Assembly: GCA_037102815.1 (NCBI GenBank)
Contig: BTPP01000007.1
Location: 2,790,001 to 2,854,000 of the forward strand
Length of the DNA: 64,000 nucleotides
Direction: 5' to 3'
Origin: Neurospora intermedia
Lineage: Eukaryota > Ascomycota > Sordariomycetes > Sordariales > Sordariaceae
How positions within the stretch are numbered: position 1 is the stretch's first letter; each line of letters starts with the position of its first letter. The position numbers and the translations under genes are program-made. The notes under the pieces are model-generated. The model was not told where the DNA came from, made no database searches, and saw only the letters and a program-made list of their open reading frames with translations. Shown here one piece after another: positions 10,411 through 21,044 of the stretch.

Positions 10411-11340
10411 TCAAGATTGCAGAGCCACAGCCTGCTGATGCCGCTCCCTAGCCTGGAGTCCCGCTCCAACGGTCGTCGGATCATGCGATCCCTCAAAGTT
10501 GTTGCAAAGACACAACAGCTCATGACCCCTGAAATAATCATCCCCATAATAAATACAGAGCTCGTCCCCGGACTTCAACGTCTTGTTCGCAAAGAACGCA
10601 ATCACCCTAACCTTGCCAATCTGCATAATCGACTCGCTCACATTGGGATCGCAGCTCGAATTCATGAACCTTGTCCAATTCCCCATCTTGCCCGCATCAA
10701 TGATGGGCCGGTCAGTGTCCCACTCCAGCCCAACCTGCGGCTCATAAAGGTACTTGTTGTTGGCATTATACCCCTTCGTCGGCCCAGGAATGATCTCGCC
10801 GACGTAATGACCCAAGTACGCCCCCTTGGGGATCTCGTAGCGACCGTTCGTCTTGACGAACACGCCGTACCCCTTTTCGGCGGTGCCCGTGTGTCGGATC
10901 TCGAGCCACTTCTTGAAAAAAGTCTTCATGCCGTTTTTGCTACCGCCGCCACCGCTGTGAAGCTCGTCATAACACTGCACACTGCACTCCGGGTCATCCG
11001 GGTTGCGCCCGCACTCGAAGCAGGTATAGCAGTACTTGACCTCCGGAGCGTCGATGGGCTCGGCAAGCGCCGCGCGCGCGCGGTCCGCGATGCACTCGGA
11101 CTCGTTCTCGGCTTCTGTTTTGGGGAGCGTGGAGAGGCGCGGGCGCTGCGGACGGCCGGCGGCGTTCCACCGACGCGGGTCGGCGTAGAAAGAGTCGACT
11201 TGCTTGCAGGTTGCGCCGGGGATGATCTCGCGGACGGTGCGGGAGGCGTTCCAGGCTTTAAAAGGGGTCCATTTGGGGCCGTGACCGAGACGGCCGCCCT
11301 TGGTGACCCTGTTCCTTGCGTTGGTCTTCTTTGGTGGCAT
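10411..11340 (-). CDS. SET-domain protein, 309 aa
   Basis: Intronless. SET domains transfer methyl groups from AdoMet to lysine, commonly on histones. A basic N-terminus (MPPKKTNARNRVTKGGRLGH) is followed by a Cys-containing segment at residues 104-123 (CYTCFECGRNPDDPECSVQC), which may be a pre-SET-like zinc site. The SET core begins near residue 145. It shows GYGVF at 157-161, then LGHYVGEI at 176-183, RFMNSSCDPNV at 224-234 and GDELCIYYG at 258-266, the counterpart of GEELTxDYG. The usual NHSCxPN motif reads NSSCDPN, so the His that normally helps hold AdoMet is Ser. A post-SET remnant (LLCLC) follows. It resembles the small SET proteins of Sordariales rather than a chromatin multi-domain enzyme. 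The target is unknown and activity is uncertain because of the changed motif. Confidence 0.85.
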   Translation of the reverse strand: MPPKKTNARNRVTKGGRLGHGPKWTPFKAWNASRTVREIIPGATCKQVDSFYADPRRWNAAGRPQRPRLSTLPKTEAENESECIADRARAALAEPIDAPEVKYCYTCFECGRNPDDPECSVQCYDELHSGGGGSKNGMKTFFKKWLEIRHTGTAEKGYGVFVKTNGRYEIPKGAYLGHYVGEIIPGPTKGYNANNKYLYEPQVGLEWDTDRPIIDAGKMGNWTRFMNSSCDPNVSESIMQIGKVRVIAFFANKTLKSGDELCIYYGDDYFRGHELLCLCNNFEGSHDPTTVGAGLQARERHQQAVALQS

Positions 11341-11913
11341 TTTGGTCTCTTTGATTTTCTTTTTTTTTGGTCCTTCTTATTTTTTCTAGTGTGGGTAGGT
11401 AGCTACTGAAGGCGGGTTGCGATCTTGGTTTCGTTCTTGGTGATGACTTCACTTTTCTTGGTCGAATGTTAACGTTTGGCTGATGTTGAACTGAACAGTG
11501 AACAGCTGCTCAACCCGTCCCGATCTTATACTTTTTCCCTGCCTCTTGTTCTTCTCCGCTCTGTGGCTCTGTTCAGCAAAGAAGTCCGAGTCCTCATGAT
11601 CGCTGTTCATTGTTCTTCTAAATTTACGACTCGATGAAAGGATTCCGGTGATGAAGTGTAAGCCGTTCCGGCACTTGAACAATGAGTTAGGCAAGCCTTC
11701 TTCTCTCTTTGTGCAAGAATCGAATGTGGAGGGCTCTCATTGACGAAATCCGAATTATGGCATAGACAAGGGAATTGTCGATGACAATGAATTACTTCGG
11801 TCCTCGAACAAGAGCCATCGGCGACAAACAAAGACCACAATCACACATGCCTCTGCGGCCAACGGCACCCCCCCTCCCCCCTTCTTCTTTGCGCGGTGCT
11901 TTCGGACGCTCTT
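11341..11913. other. SET-gene promoter region
   Basis: This is the upstream region of the minus-strand SET gene and the downstream region of the minus-strand DUF1772 gene. An A-rich stretch (T-run on the plus strand, about 11357-11395) lies just before the SET ATG. I see no further gene. Confidence 0.45.
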
Positions 11914-12414
11914 TCACACACTGAAAGTCCTAACCACAGCAACAACACAGCACACCCAAGCCCCCAAATCAGTAGTCAACCCACGGATACCATTGACTCT
12001 CAACCACCTTCTCAACTCTCCCACCGATTTCTCCTTGGTCTCATCCTCAACAATAGCCTGAATCCTCGGCGCCACAGCCGGAACAAAAAGCAGATGTCCC
12101 GCCGCAAGCGCTGCCCCGGCCGCGTACCAGTAGTACGATCCCCTCCGCTTGAGCAAGAGACTCTCTGAACGGAGATTGAGCGTCGCTGTCGTCATGGTTA
12201 CTGAGAGAAAAGCCAGGACGCTCGGTAAGCCGGCGCGGAAGAAGGCGTGGAACCATTTGGGCAGATACAGGTTGCTGTCAAGCTCGAGTTCGGGAAGGGT
12301 GAAGATGCGCAGCATCCAGTGCTGGTCCCAGGCTAGAGTGAGGGATGCGGTGCTGCTGATGGCGGGGGCGAGACGGAGGAGAGTGAGAGGGTCGAAGAAA
12401 GCGCGGGTCGCCAT
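11914..12414 (-). CDS. DUF1772/anthrone-oxygenase-like membrane protein, 166 aa
   Basis: Intronless model starting at MATRAFFDPLTLLRLAP. The frame is open for 41 more codons upstream, but that part is Pro/Thr-rich, lacks hydrophobic character and looks like leader sequence. Four hydrophobic segments can be made out: the N-terminal LLRLAPAISSTASLTLAW, FRAGLPSVLAFLSVTMTTA, YYWYAAGAALAAGHLLFVP, and a C-terminal one ending VCCVVAVVRTF. Before the last segment lies a charged helix with R-x-W-x-x-x-N (LRRWLRVNGIRGLTTD). This arrangement matches the fungal DUF1772 superfamily, which includes anthrone oxygenases and HypC-like enzymes of polyketide pathways. Many members are not in clusters, and there is no polyketide synthase nearby, so a biosynthetic role is not supported here. 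Confidence 0.65.
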   Translation of the reverse strand: MATRAFFDPLTLLRLAPAISSTASLTLAWDQHWMLRIFTLPELELDSNLYLPKWFHAFFRAGLPSVLAFLSVTMTTATLNLRSESLLLKRRGSYYWYAAGAALAAGHLLFVPAVAPRIQAIVEDETKEKSVGELRRWLRVNGIRGLTTDLGAWVCCVVAVVRTFSV

Positions 12415-13018
12415 TGTTGGTTTGTTGATGTGGGGTGTTGGCGGTGGGTTTGGGCGGGTAATTCTTGTGGTGAGCTTCGCTCTTGATGAGATTTGAGTGC
12501 AGAAAGACGGGGAAGTTGTGAACCAGACTGAAAGCAAGGGTTGTGGAGGAATGATGTGGCAACTGAGGAGACAGAAAGTAGATAGAATTGATCAAGACAT
12601 CTAGGCCGGGGGAGGCAGGGATGATATTCCTACGCTGACCAACAGGGTGTAAGTCCATTCAAGTTCTTGGGATAATGTCGAATGATTTTAGTGGACCGAG
12701 GGTGAGACGAGGTAATCGTATCGCCGCGGCGCACTCCTTCGGGCATCTGACCTGTCTCCCGTCCTCATTCTCATCCCACTGCTGCAACGTCTCGACATGG
12801 GCTACGGAAGATGTCCGCATCGTTCGCAATGCGTTGGGCACATCCCCGAAAACCTCAAGCTTCTCCCCGCTAGTTTTCAAGAACGAATGAAATAAAATTG
12901 ACAGAAAACCATTTTCTTCCAACGCAAGATCAATTCACCTACACAGTATGTATTAAGTGTTCCCTGGTATAGCCGGGAGTTATAACCGCTTTCTGCCTTC
13001 AATAGGCCAATCATTTGT
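12415..13018. other. Intergenic, no gene seen
   Basis: Upstream region of the DUF1772 gene. Short open frames on both strands at 12.66-12.92 kb overlap one another and carry no recognisable motif. Confidence 0.45.
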
Positions 13019-13538
13019 TTACGAACCTTCTATATAGTACATGTAGAAGGCGTCTATCTCGGGCCACTCCAAGGGCAGTACGATAATATCATTGAGGTGA
13101 GGGAGCGACCTAGGTTCACGGTCCACTGGTGAGATATACTTCAAACCTCCCTCAACCATCAGATCCCACGATATACGCTTTCCCATTTTCCCCAGGCGGT
13201 CTGAACACGACGTACTTTATCCCCAGTATCTCAGCTATCTCAAAGCTCTTGTCAAGTTTATCGCGCATCTCCTCAGGTGGAAGTGAAACCCGTGGCTCAT
13301 GTTGGTAGCCATGCCAAGCAACCTCGTGACCTTGAGCGATAATGTTCTTGAAGACCTTGGGATAGATGGCGAGGCTCCATGACTCGACAAAGTAAGTAAT
13401 TTGGATTTTGTACTTGCCGAGTATGTCGAGCATCCGTGGGAGTTGGTCAGTCATGAATAGACGTCTTGAGCTTCCCTTTGCCGAGATTGTGAGGCAGGTG
13501 GCTAGGTACTTTGCGGGGCTCGGCAGCTCCCTTCCTTC
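13019..13538 (-). pseudogene. Polysaccharide deacetylase (NodB/CE4-like) remnant
   Basis: The central frame, open from about 13538 to 13152, encodes a NodB-like core. It has QLPRMLDILGKYKIQITYFV, the metal-binding motif HGYQHE, and FRPPGE, the counterpart of the RPPxG motif. That frame then stops. A second frame continues at once with LMVEGGLKYISPVDREP and ends in EWPEIDAFYMYYIEGS before the TAA at 13019-13021. This matches the expected C-terminal part of such enzymes. The switch near 13165 is a single-base frame shift rather than an intron: there is no plausible GT-AG pair and no residues are missing. Upstream, residues of a further frame (KGKLKTSIHD) also fit the family just before the central block, suggesting another break near 13450. 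The Asp-containing motif 1 (FDDG-type) and the N-terminus are absent. I call it a decayed gene; a sequencing error could explain one break but not the missing N-terminus. Confidence 0.65.
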
Positions 13539-13913
13539 CTAAGCCGGTGGAATGCAGCAGTTCCAGTCGTACAGCCTCACCATATAAGTACATCTAGGTA
13601 CCTGCCGCCCATCCACTCGCAATTGCAGTGCATCACACTTCATCGTTGATTGATTGACTTTGCACTCAAATATCCTTCAAACGCATCATAGTTTCTCCTG
13701 GTGACCATTATAGTATTATCACTACCTCTACCTATCGACAACTCCCGATATGGAAGCGAACCCTTCAAATGGTGATCTCTCGCAATTACTTACCTCTACC
13801 ACTAAAGAAACTTGAACTCAAAACCAAGAAACCAAAAATTGCAAGCCGAAACCAAAATATGACACAAAGAAACACTTTGTGGAAAAAGCCGCGTAAGAGA
13901 GGAGGCCCACCTG
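13539..13913. other. Intergenic, no gene seen
   Basis: Lies between the deacetylase remnant and the 3' end of the minus-strand 332-residue gene. I see nothing coding. If the deacetylase once had its N-terminus here, it is no longer recognisable. Confidence 0.4.
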
Positions 13914-14912
13914 CTAGTAGTAGGAGTCGTAAGCCTCCTCCTCTTCGTCTTTCGCCAAATTCTTCGCCGCTCTCCATCTCTCCTTACCCTCCTCGATCAA
14001 AATATCAAAGTACCCCTTTTCCCTGGCCTCATCGAAAAATTCACTAGCATCTCTAACAGCCATCTCAACGAGTCGTTGAGGCCTCCATGCGTACCTCCTC
14101 GCCGCCGACGGCATCACCACTCTCGGATCAAAGTCCTTCTCGAGATGCGGTACCAGACCGGGATGTTTGTCGATAACATCACGGATCTGAGGATCCAACA
14201 GCGATCTGACCGAAAACAAGACGATTTTCGCAAAAACAATGGCGTCCTCGCCATCCAGCGACTTGACGGAGCCCGGCACACCGTGTCGGTTCCTCCTACC
14301 CGCCAGCTCCTGCCACTGCAATGCCTTGCACGCACCGGTTGGGCACTCGAGGTTTGCCAGTAATTCAGCTGTCCACTCGGCAAACTGGTCAAAGCTGCGG
14401 TTGTGGAACAGGTCCAGGACGGTGTAGGTTCCGCTGCAGAGAAAGATGAGCTTGCTCATCAGGCTGCCCAGCTCTTTCTTTCCCATGTCTTCCAGCTCTT
14501 GGGTTGAGTATCCCGGACCTTTTTGGACGACAAGATAGTTGACCAAGAACCCACCCCATCCGGTGGTTAACACCTTATGCCATACTTCTGGTGAGCCAAG
14601 TGCTGTCATGTAATCGATGGCTTCGGGCTTGGGGACCCTGCGATCAGACTTGTCGAGACCATAATTGCTAGAGACGGTTAGTCCTTCGTCTTCCAACATT
14701 TTGAATAAGGGCATGGCGCCCAGCTTGTTGCACAGGGAAGGATGAGAGGCGCCGATGACCATCTTGTGGAGAAGGACACTTCGACAAGCATGACAGACGT
14801 AAGTGGAGCGGGGACAGGAGTCGCGGAAGTGGCGGAGGATTAGCGAGAAGGAGGGGATGTTGTAGATAGAGTGGAGGAGGTCGAGGTTGGCTTCGGTGCT
14901 TATGGTGGGCAT
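13914..14912 (-). CDS. Conserved-looking hypothetical protein, 332 aa
   Basis: Single exon. The first ATG gives MPTISTEANLDLLHSIYNIP; the open frame extends 25 codons further up but has no ATG there. I do not recognise a family. The protein looks globular and mixed alpha-helical. It has a CHACRSVLLHKM segment near residue 41, hydrophobic helices such as LGSLMSKLIFLCSGTYTVLDLF and VFAKIVLFSVRSLLDPQIRDVI, and two Cys in LECPTGACKALQW. The C-terminus is acidic with Tyr (DEEEEAYDSYY). There is no signal peptide and no clear membrane span. Codon use and a long uninterrupted frame with few low-complexity tracts support a real gene. Confidence 0.75.
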   Translation of the reverse strand: MPTISTEANLDLLHSIYNIPSFSLILRHFRDSCPRSTYVCHACRSVLLHKMVIGASHPSLCNKLGAMPLFKMLEDEGLTVSSNYGLDKSDRRVPKPEAIDYMTALGSPEVWHKVLTTGWGGFLVNYLVVQKGPGYSTQELEDMGKKELGSLMSKLIFLCSGTYTVLDLFHNRSFDQFAEWTAELLANLECPTGACKALQWQELAGRRNRHGVPGSVKSLDGEDAIVFAKIVLFSVRSLLDPQIRDVIDKHPGLVPHLEKDFDPRVVMPSAARRYAWRPQRLVEMAVRDASEFFDEAREKGYFDILIEEGKERWRAAKNLAKDEEEEAYDSYY

Positions 14913-15736
14913 GGTGGGCGGTGGTTGGGTCGGTAGTTTGTTTTTACGAGTTACTCGAGTTGCTGTTTGCTGGTGATAATTTAACAATGGTTTACTGACT
15001 GAATGGGAATTTGGTTTAGGGGTTCCGGACCGGAGTATATGTATGCATCTTATCTCTTGGACCTTCAGTTACCAAGTGTTAACAATCCCGTTGTTCATGT
15101 CTTCTTGTTCGGCTCTTGGGTCCCTTGTTCTCTCGGTAAACTTCCGAGGACATGAACAAGGGAGGTAAAGAGAGAATTGTGCATAGCTTTGGTTTAGAGC
15201 CTCTTTATTCCAATACGTGGCTGTCCATTTGTGATTTTTTGTTCAAAGCGTATCCGACTACATTGGCTGTTTGACTTTAATATGTACTGTTCATGAACAT
15301 CTGGTTGGGACAAGAGACTTGACAAAACTCGGGGATGTGGAACTGGCAATTGGGATGTTGCTACTTCGGAAACAATGCCATTGACGGGCAGTCTTTTCCC
15401 CGACTCTTGTCCAGACAAAAAGAGGCACGTCATTTCCTTCTTCGTTTCTTTTCATTGTTACACTTCCATTGCCCCTCCATGGGCACTCGATAGACACTCG
15501 GTGATATATTCCCTTAAGTAAACACTTTGTAGAAATTATTTTGGCATTCATCAAATGTTGTATTCAGGCTGGAGGCTAAGATGTTGAGAGAGGCTTCTTT
15601 TTATCTTTCTTGGGACTCAGATGTCGATGCAACAGCTCTATCAAGTGACCAACTCTGCTCTTTAATTAACATGACATTGGCGGACGTAGCTATATAGGAT
15701 CTGAATTATAATGGCATTGCTAACCAATTGAAATCA
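14913..15736. other. Intergenic, no gene seen
   Basis: Promoter region of the minus-strand 332-residue gene, then AT-rich sequence up to the tRNA-Gly. No supported coding frame. Confidence 0.45.
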
Positions 15737-15807
15737 GCGCCAGTGGTTTAGTGGTAAAATCCATCGTTGCCATCGATGGGCCCCGCGTTCGATTCGCGGC
15801 TGGCGCA
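15737..15807 (+). tRNA. tRNA-Gly (anticodon GCC)
   Basis: 71 nt without an intron. The acceptor GCGCCAG pairs fully with CTGGCGC, with discriminator A. The anticodon stem CATCG/CGATG encloses the loop TTGCCAT, giving anticodon GCC. The T-arm is GCG-TTCGATT-CGC. An A-box-like TGGTTTAGTGG is present, and a run of eight or more T about 10 nt downstream is a normal RNA polymerase III terminator. Confidence 0.97.
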
Positions 15808-18800
15808 ATGTTTTGTCTAATTTTTTTTTATTCTTTTGTTTTGCCATTTTTTTTCGAAAACAATCTTTTTGGGGGTTCTGAGATAATCCCAACATCTTTT
15901 ATCCAGTGCTCCTTTTCTGGCATTATCTCAACTTTTGTGGTAGATTTTCCCTTGTATTTGAATGGCCTCGGAGCGGTTGCAATCTCGTTGCGCATCAACA
16001 TCCAGACAGTTTTGTTATCTTAGTGCTCAGATCTCCTCTTTTTTTTTTTCAGGCGCTGTCTTCTATAGGGGCTTTACAGTGCTCAGATAACAGTTTTTGC
16101 ATATCCAGCATGGTTATTCGTTGTTTGTGCTTGTGCCCACGCATTCGGGGTCCTCCTTCACATGCTGCGTTCCCACTATTCTATTTGTCGTTGACGGAGC
16201 CGTTCATCTTACTCGGCCCGCCCACTCATCCACTAGTGAGGCTCGCAGGTTGCTCCGCTCGACCGACGGACGAGGTGACCGACATACATTGATCTCACAA
16301 TGCTTAAACCTATTTGTTGCAGGCACGGAAGGCACAGCAATGTCTCAAGTGTTCAGCTCAGTTCATCCAGTCATTGCGGCGGGGATAGGCGCTGTATTTA
16401 GTCTACAAATATTGTATCCCAAATGCCGTTGCGAAATTATCCAAATGCTTTGTTTGAGTGAGTTGTGTAACCAAGAGCGCGGATTGCAGCCAATCTTGGG
16501 ATACTGAGACAAGCACGCACGACAGGCCAAACGATGCAGTGAATATCCCTGCAAGCCGAACGGGCAAGCTAGCTAGCCAGGTACGTTCATTATGGTATGT
16601 AGCTAGAAGTCAGGTATCTTTGGGAATGTCCAGGGACAATCGTCAATCGCTTAACGCCTTATCAGGCACGAACAGCTTGTTACCGGCTGGGCCAACGTGC
16701 TGGTTACATAAGTAGCTCGAGGGTAGGTACCAGGATTGAAGTGTGAAGAGAAAACGGAGAAGAAAATCGAGCAACCCATGTAAAAGTAAGGAAAGCTCTG
16801 GTCACCTTCTGATCCTATCATCATCATGTCAGAATGCTCGTGGCCTGTAGGCCTGGGGGAGATCGTTGTCTGCATGTTTGTTACCGCAGACCCTGGGCTG
16901 GGCGGGTTTGCGGGAACAGGGGGCGAGCAGATTTTGGACGCTGTTCGGGTAACGAACCCATTGGGAGGATCTAAAATAATGGATATGTTGACTGTGCTCT
17001 GGATTGTGTCGCTGGTCTTTTTGTCACTGTTTGTCTTTTTGTCGTTTTTTTTTTTTTTTCTTCATCAATCGTGTTCATGACTGCTTAACTCATGGAAAGA
17101 ACAGACAGGATAAGGACAAGTTAAAACATTACTACGTAGTAGTGACCGACTGTATCCAAGGAGTCAACCTTATTGAAGAAGCTGCGTTACACACACACAC
17201 ACATATCAACTGTCAGCAGGGGGTTTCATGTTCGTTTTTGTGTCGCCCTTGGAGGATTTGTTGTCGATCCCGCAGCTGCCATAAGCAGCAAATGCTGTCG
17301 TGATCGCCTGGGGCAATTTGCTGTTGTGCATAACGGGGGTTGCCCAGTTCAAACGTCATGCTTGTGTGATACATATTGCACCCGGTAAGGTTACCCGATA
17401 CGTGCTCCAGGCTGCTGGATCTAAACGGTGGGATGCACCACGTTGTGAGGAGATTATGGGGATGTGATTCGAAGGAGGGTAAAACCGTGACAAAAAGAAA
17501 AGAAAAGAAAAGGCTGATATGGGCTATGTAGAAACAAGGTGGGAGGAGGCAACCCAAAAGATATTGTGGGCGGCTGAAATAAGGAAAATTGGAAAAGCAA
17601 CCGTAAAGCTGCAAAGTTTGTGTTGCCGGCTTAGCCAGGAACGGAGCCCCCTCAAGCTAGCCTGTTTCGAGCATGGACGATGCAACGCACTGCAGGAACA
17701 TCGTCGTGTGACGAGACTTCTCCGCAGATAGTGAGCAGAAATGATGCCATGTTCATCTTTGGCCAAGCATGAACATTGGTTGGCGAGGAAGAGTCTCCAA
17801 CGACGACGGAGATGCACAACATTCGTGGGAGACGTGCCTGTGTATGACCGATGTGTATGCCAATTTGGATCAGATTGCGGCTTCTTTCCTCAGACAACGA
17901 GGTGCTGAGTATCTGAGTATCAGAAATTGCAAGGTGAATTGTGCAAAATATGTTAGACATGTACTTCGGATAAACGGAATGAGATTCGGGTCGTGATGGA
18001 GAATGATGTCGATCTGGCGGACATCAAAACAAGGAAATGCTAGTGATGGTCTTATTACCTGAGCTGGCTTGGGTCCGTTCACCATCTCCGTCTCCTTTCG
18101 GAAGCATATTTCAGCACAGGCAGGATGGATCTGGCCGTGAAAATGGAGGGTAAACGAGGAAGGGGCAGGACCGATGGCGTGTCTTGATCGGGCAAGAAGA
18201 CTGGAGGGAGAGGTTACAGAGGACACCTACTGTACCGGGCACACATGGACATCGGCGGGCACCCTCCACCCAGGGCCGGGCGTGGGCGGGCAGTGGGCAC
18301 TTCCATTGCCCTAGCGGGACCGGGATGTGGATGCAGGTCCATTGGAGAATTGAAGTTGGTGTGAACGTCTGTGAGGTGGGTGTTCGGCCGTCCCAATCAA
18401 CGGCCCCACTCTCTCGTGTTATCCGATGTACCTGACCAATGGACGGCCTGTCTCCCCCTTGGAGGCCATCCCCAGGGGCAGCACACCCCCCCAGCTGCGA
18501 CGTCGGTTTCTCACATGGCCTGAAAGTAGGTTGCCCCTCCCTGCAATGGATGGGGGACCCCATGGAAGCACCAAAGCGGTTTCTTTCTTGAGAATGGACT
18601 TGATTTTGGGGTTGCTTTGTCGAATGCGACAGCCTCCTCCTACCTTTGTATTTTTATTGTTGGTCCTGTGGTGGTGGGTGCCGGTGGCCGCCAATTCGCT
18701 CGTCGAGTGAAATCACCCAACGGCGCCGTCCATCAATGCCCCGTTGTGGATGTTAACACGCTCCTTTATACCTCCTCAGCAGCGACCATTTCGAGTCGGC

Positions 18801-19600
18801 GTCCAGTGGCGATGGAACTGTGCACGGGGGTCCATGCCTGTGAGCCAAGTGTTTCTGGTTCCTGATTTCGAGGCCGGCAAAGGCGAATCTGCAACAGACA
18901 TCCCCGTCACCTGCCCTGCTTCCCGTCTCCTTCTCATTGTTTCAGGGACATGGAGGTGCAATATCGGAATACATGGTGAACCCCTTGGAGTGCAATGTCG
19001 ACGTGGAGGTGGTGGGCGATACCTAGCCCAGACGGACCCTTTTGCAGTTTGAACCCTTCTCACTGTTGGATCCTTTCCTTTTCCGGTCCCCTGCTCCACC
19101 ATGGACTACAATCCATGCCTCTTGGTCCCGTCTTTATCGACAATTGCACTTGTTCATTCGAGCTGTTTTGACTCTGAGACGGACCGCCGAGTCTCTTTGG
19201 GTATTGCATCTTTCTAGCGTCCATGCTTGGTTCGGCACTCAGCTCGAGACACAAGACATCATCTCCTTTTGTTTCGTACCAGCTCAACCACGCTCCTTTG
19301 AAACTGAACAAAGTACCTACCTGACTTGAGGTTATCTTGACGGATTTAGCTGCGGTTTTATCTCTACATATCCCTCTCTGGCCTAGCATCCACTGCGTGA
19401 TGACGCGGTAATTTACCTCCACAGCTACATATTGGTCCTTGTAGGTTTGTTAGCGCGGTTCTTGCCCCACATACTTTGACAAGGGGGGATACGTCTATCT
19501 ACGCGATCTGATTGACTGAAATCGCCTGATCTTAAGGTGAGAATCTGGGATTCCAGCTGCCACATACAAACCTCCCGCTTTATACCTCTACTGGCTCAGA
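15808..19600. other. Long gene-poor stretch
   Basis: Nearly 4 kb with only short, mutually overlapping open frames on both strands, none with recognisable motifs or convincing splice sites. Contains a T-run at 17045-17059 and an AC microsatellite at 17189-17202. A weak candidate frame starts at 16826 (MSECSWPVGLGEIVVC) and ends in a hydrophobic stretch, but I do not call it. Confidence 0.45.
17189..17202. repeat. (AC)n microsatellite
   Basis: Seven AC units followed by an AT interruption, in intergenic sequence. Confidence 0.8.
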
Positions 19601-21044
19601 ATTACTAAAGTTACTAAAATAAATCCCTTCCACCCTTTATATTCGGTATTATTGTAGGGCGTTTATGGGCCATTTGCAGCCGTTGCATTCCTCGTCTTTC
19701 CCCTGTCCAAAACCCCTGTGTGTAGGTACCAAGCTAACAAACCTACCAGGACTGAAGTGTACACCACCTTGCCTACCTCTACGGACGCAGGCGCCCCCCT
19801 ACCTGGCAGAGGCCAAACCCAAAATACTATCGCCAGGTCCCTGGCCGGCTAGACTCCACAAGACTATACCGTATCTTGTCGTATCGAGCACTGCACCCAC
19901 CACCACCACCCAGGGCACGGCAACACTGCAACCACTGCAGCTGCGATTTTTCGCTTCAAGCAAAGTTCCCACCCACGCGTTTCTTCCCCCTCTTTTCCCT
20001 CTCCACAGTTTCACCTTCCACTCACTCAACCTCTCTTGGTCTCCTCAGACCGATCGAGGCGGTCTCTCTTTTCAGTTTACCTCTAGCCAAACTCGAGTCG
20101 AGCGCGGCTTGACTGACCACAATCTCATCCGTCGTCGCTTTGCACATTTGTCACCAAATCTGCCCAATTTCCTGCTGCATTCTTGTGCATTTTTCGTGCT
20201 GCATCTCCCAGCGCGCAGTGCACGTCAAAGCAGCCCAGGGCAGCCAGGTCTCGCCCCCCCAAAAAGAGAGAGGCCCAACCGGAAGTTTTGCGCTGGGGCC
20301 CTCCCGCAATTCGAAAAAGGAACCCGACCAACGAACGGTCCCTCCAACCGAACCCGTCCATTCCTCGCATTGCACCAAGTGAAATCCATCGGCCTACCAC
20401 CACGAAACGACCCAGGCCCCTAACATCTGTCTAGCACCTATAGACGCCAACAACAACAACACCCAGCGTTTCGAACCGTCCGATCAGTCTCTTTCTTTGT
20501 CCACATTACAGCAACAACAATCACCTCGACACCCGCTTCCGTTGCCTCATTCTGCTCGAGACGCATCTTGCAATTACGACGGACCGCGTCCAGCTACAAG
20601 TCGACCGCCTCTCGCTTTTCCCCGCTACCCTGCGACTGTGAGGCCCCAATTGCTCTCGAACTTTGTTGACTTTGATCCGTCACGACATTCGCTTGCCTCC
20701 ATCCACTGCGTCGGCTACATCGACGTTACTCCCGAAAGGATAATTTTGTGGCGCTCGCTGGACGACCATTGCTTTCGCTCCCTGCCGAAACCGTCTTCGT
20801 GCGACCTTTGTGGACGTCGACCGTCGCTCCTTTCGCAATCTCTTGGCACCCTAATCTCCATCAGCGTGTCCCAGCGGGACCACGCTCAACGTCGAGCCGA
20901 CCTCAGTCGCGCGACCCATCAATCCTCAGTACGGAATAGAGCAACACTCATTTGTCGCGGTTGCCACTATCCAGCCATCCTTTTCATTCGGGCCACGCGT
21001 CTGACCCTCTCGACACCTCATCGTCGCCCGCCAGATTTGCCAGA
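19601..21044 (+). promoter_or_regulatory. Probable promoter and long CT-rich 5' leader of the RasGAP gene
   Basis: From about 19.9 kb the plus strand becomes markedly pyrimidine/C-rich with caacaacaac strings, typical of fungal 5' leaders. Open frames here (for example 20497-21225) start from TTG, not ATG, and code only Pro/Ser/Arg-rich low-complexity sequence, so I read them as leader. Ttccacattacag at about 20497-20512 looks like a splice acceptor and could mark a leader intron. Leader extent is inferred, not seen. Confidence 0.4.

Noticed and set aside
10417-11409. 330-codon open frame antisense to the SET gene
   Set aside because: It lies opposite a SET-domain coding frame with clear motifs. 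Its product (Leu/Val/Arg-rich) has no domain and follows from third-position GC bias in the real gene.
11914-12414. Evidence for a polyketide cluster around the DUF1772 gene
   Set aside because: No polyketide synthase, oxygenase partner, transporter or cluster regulator lies nearby, so family membership alone does not support a cluster.
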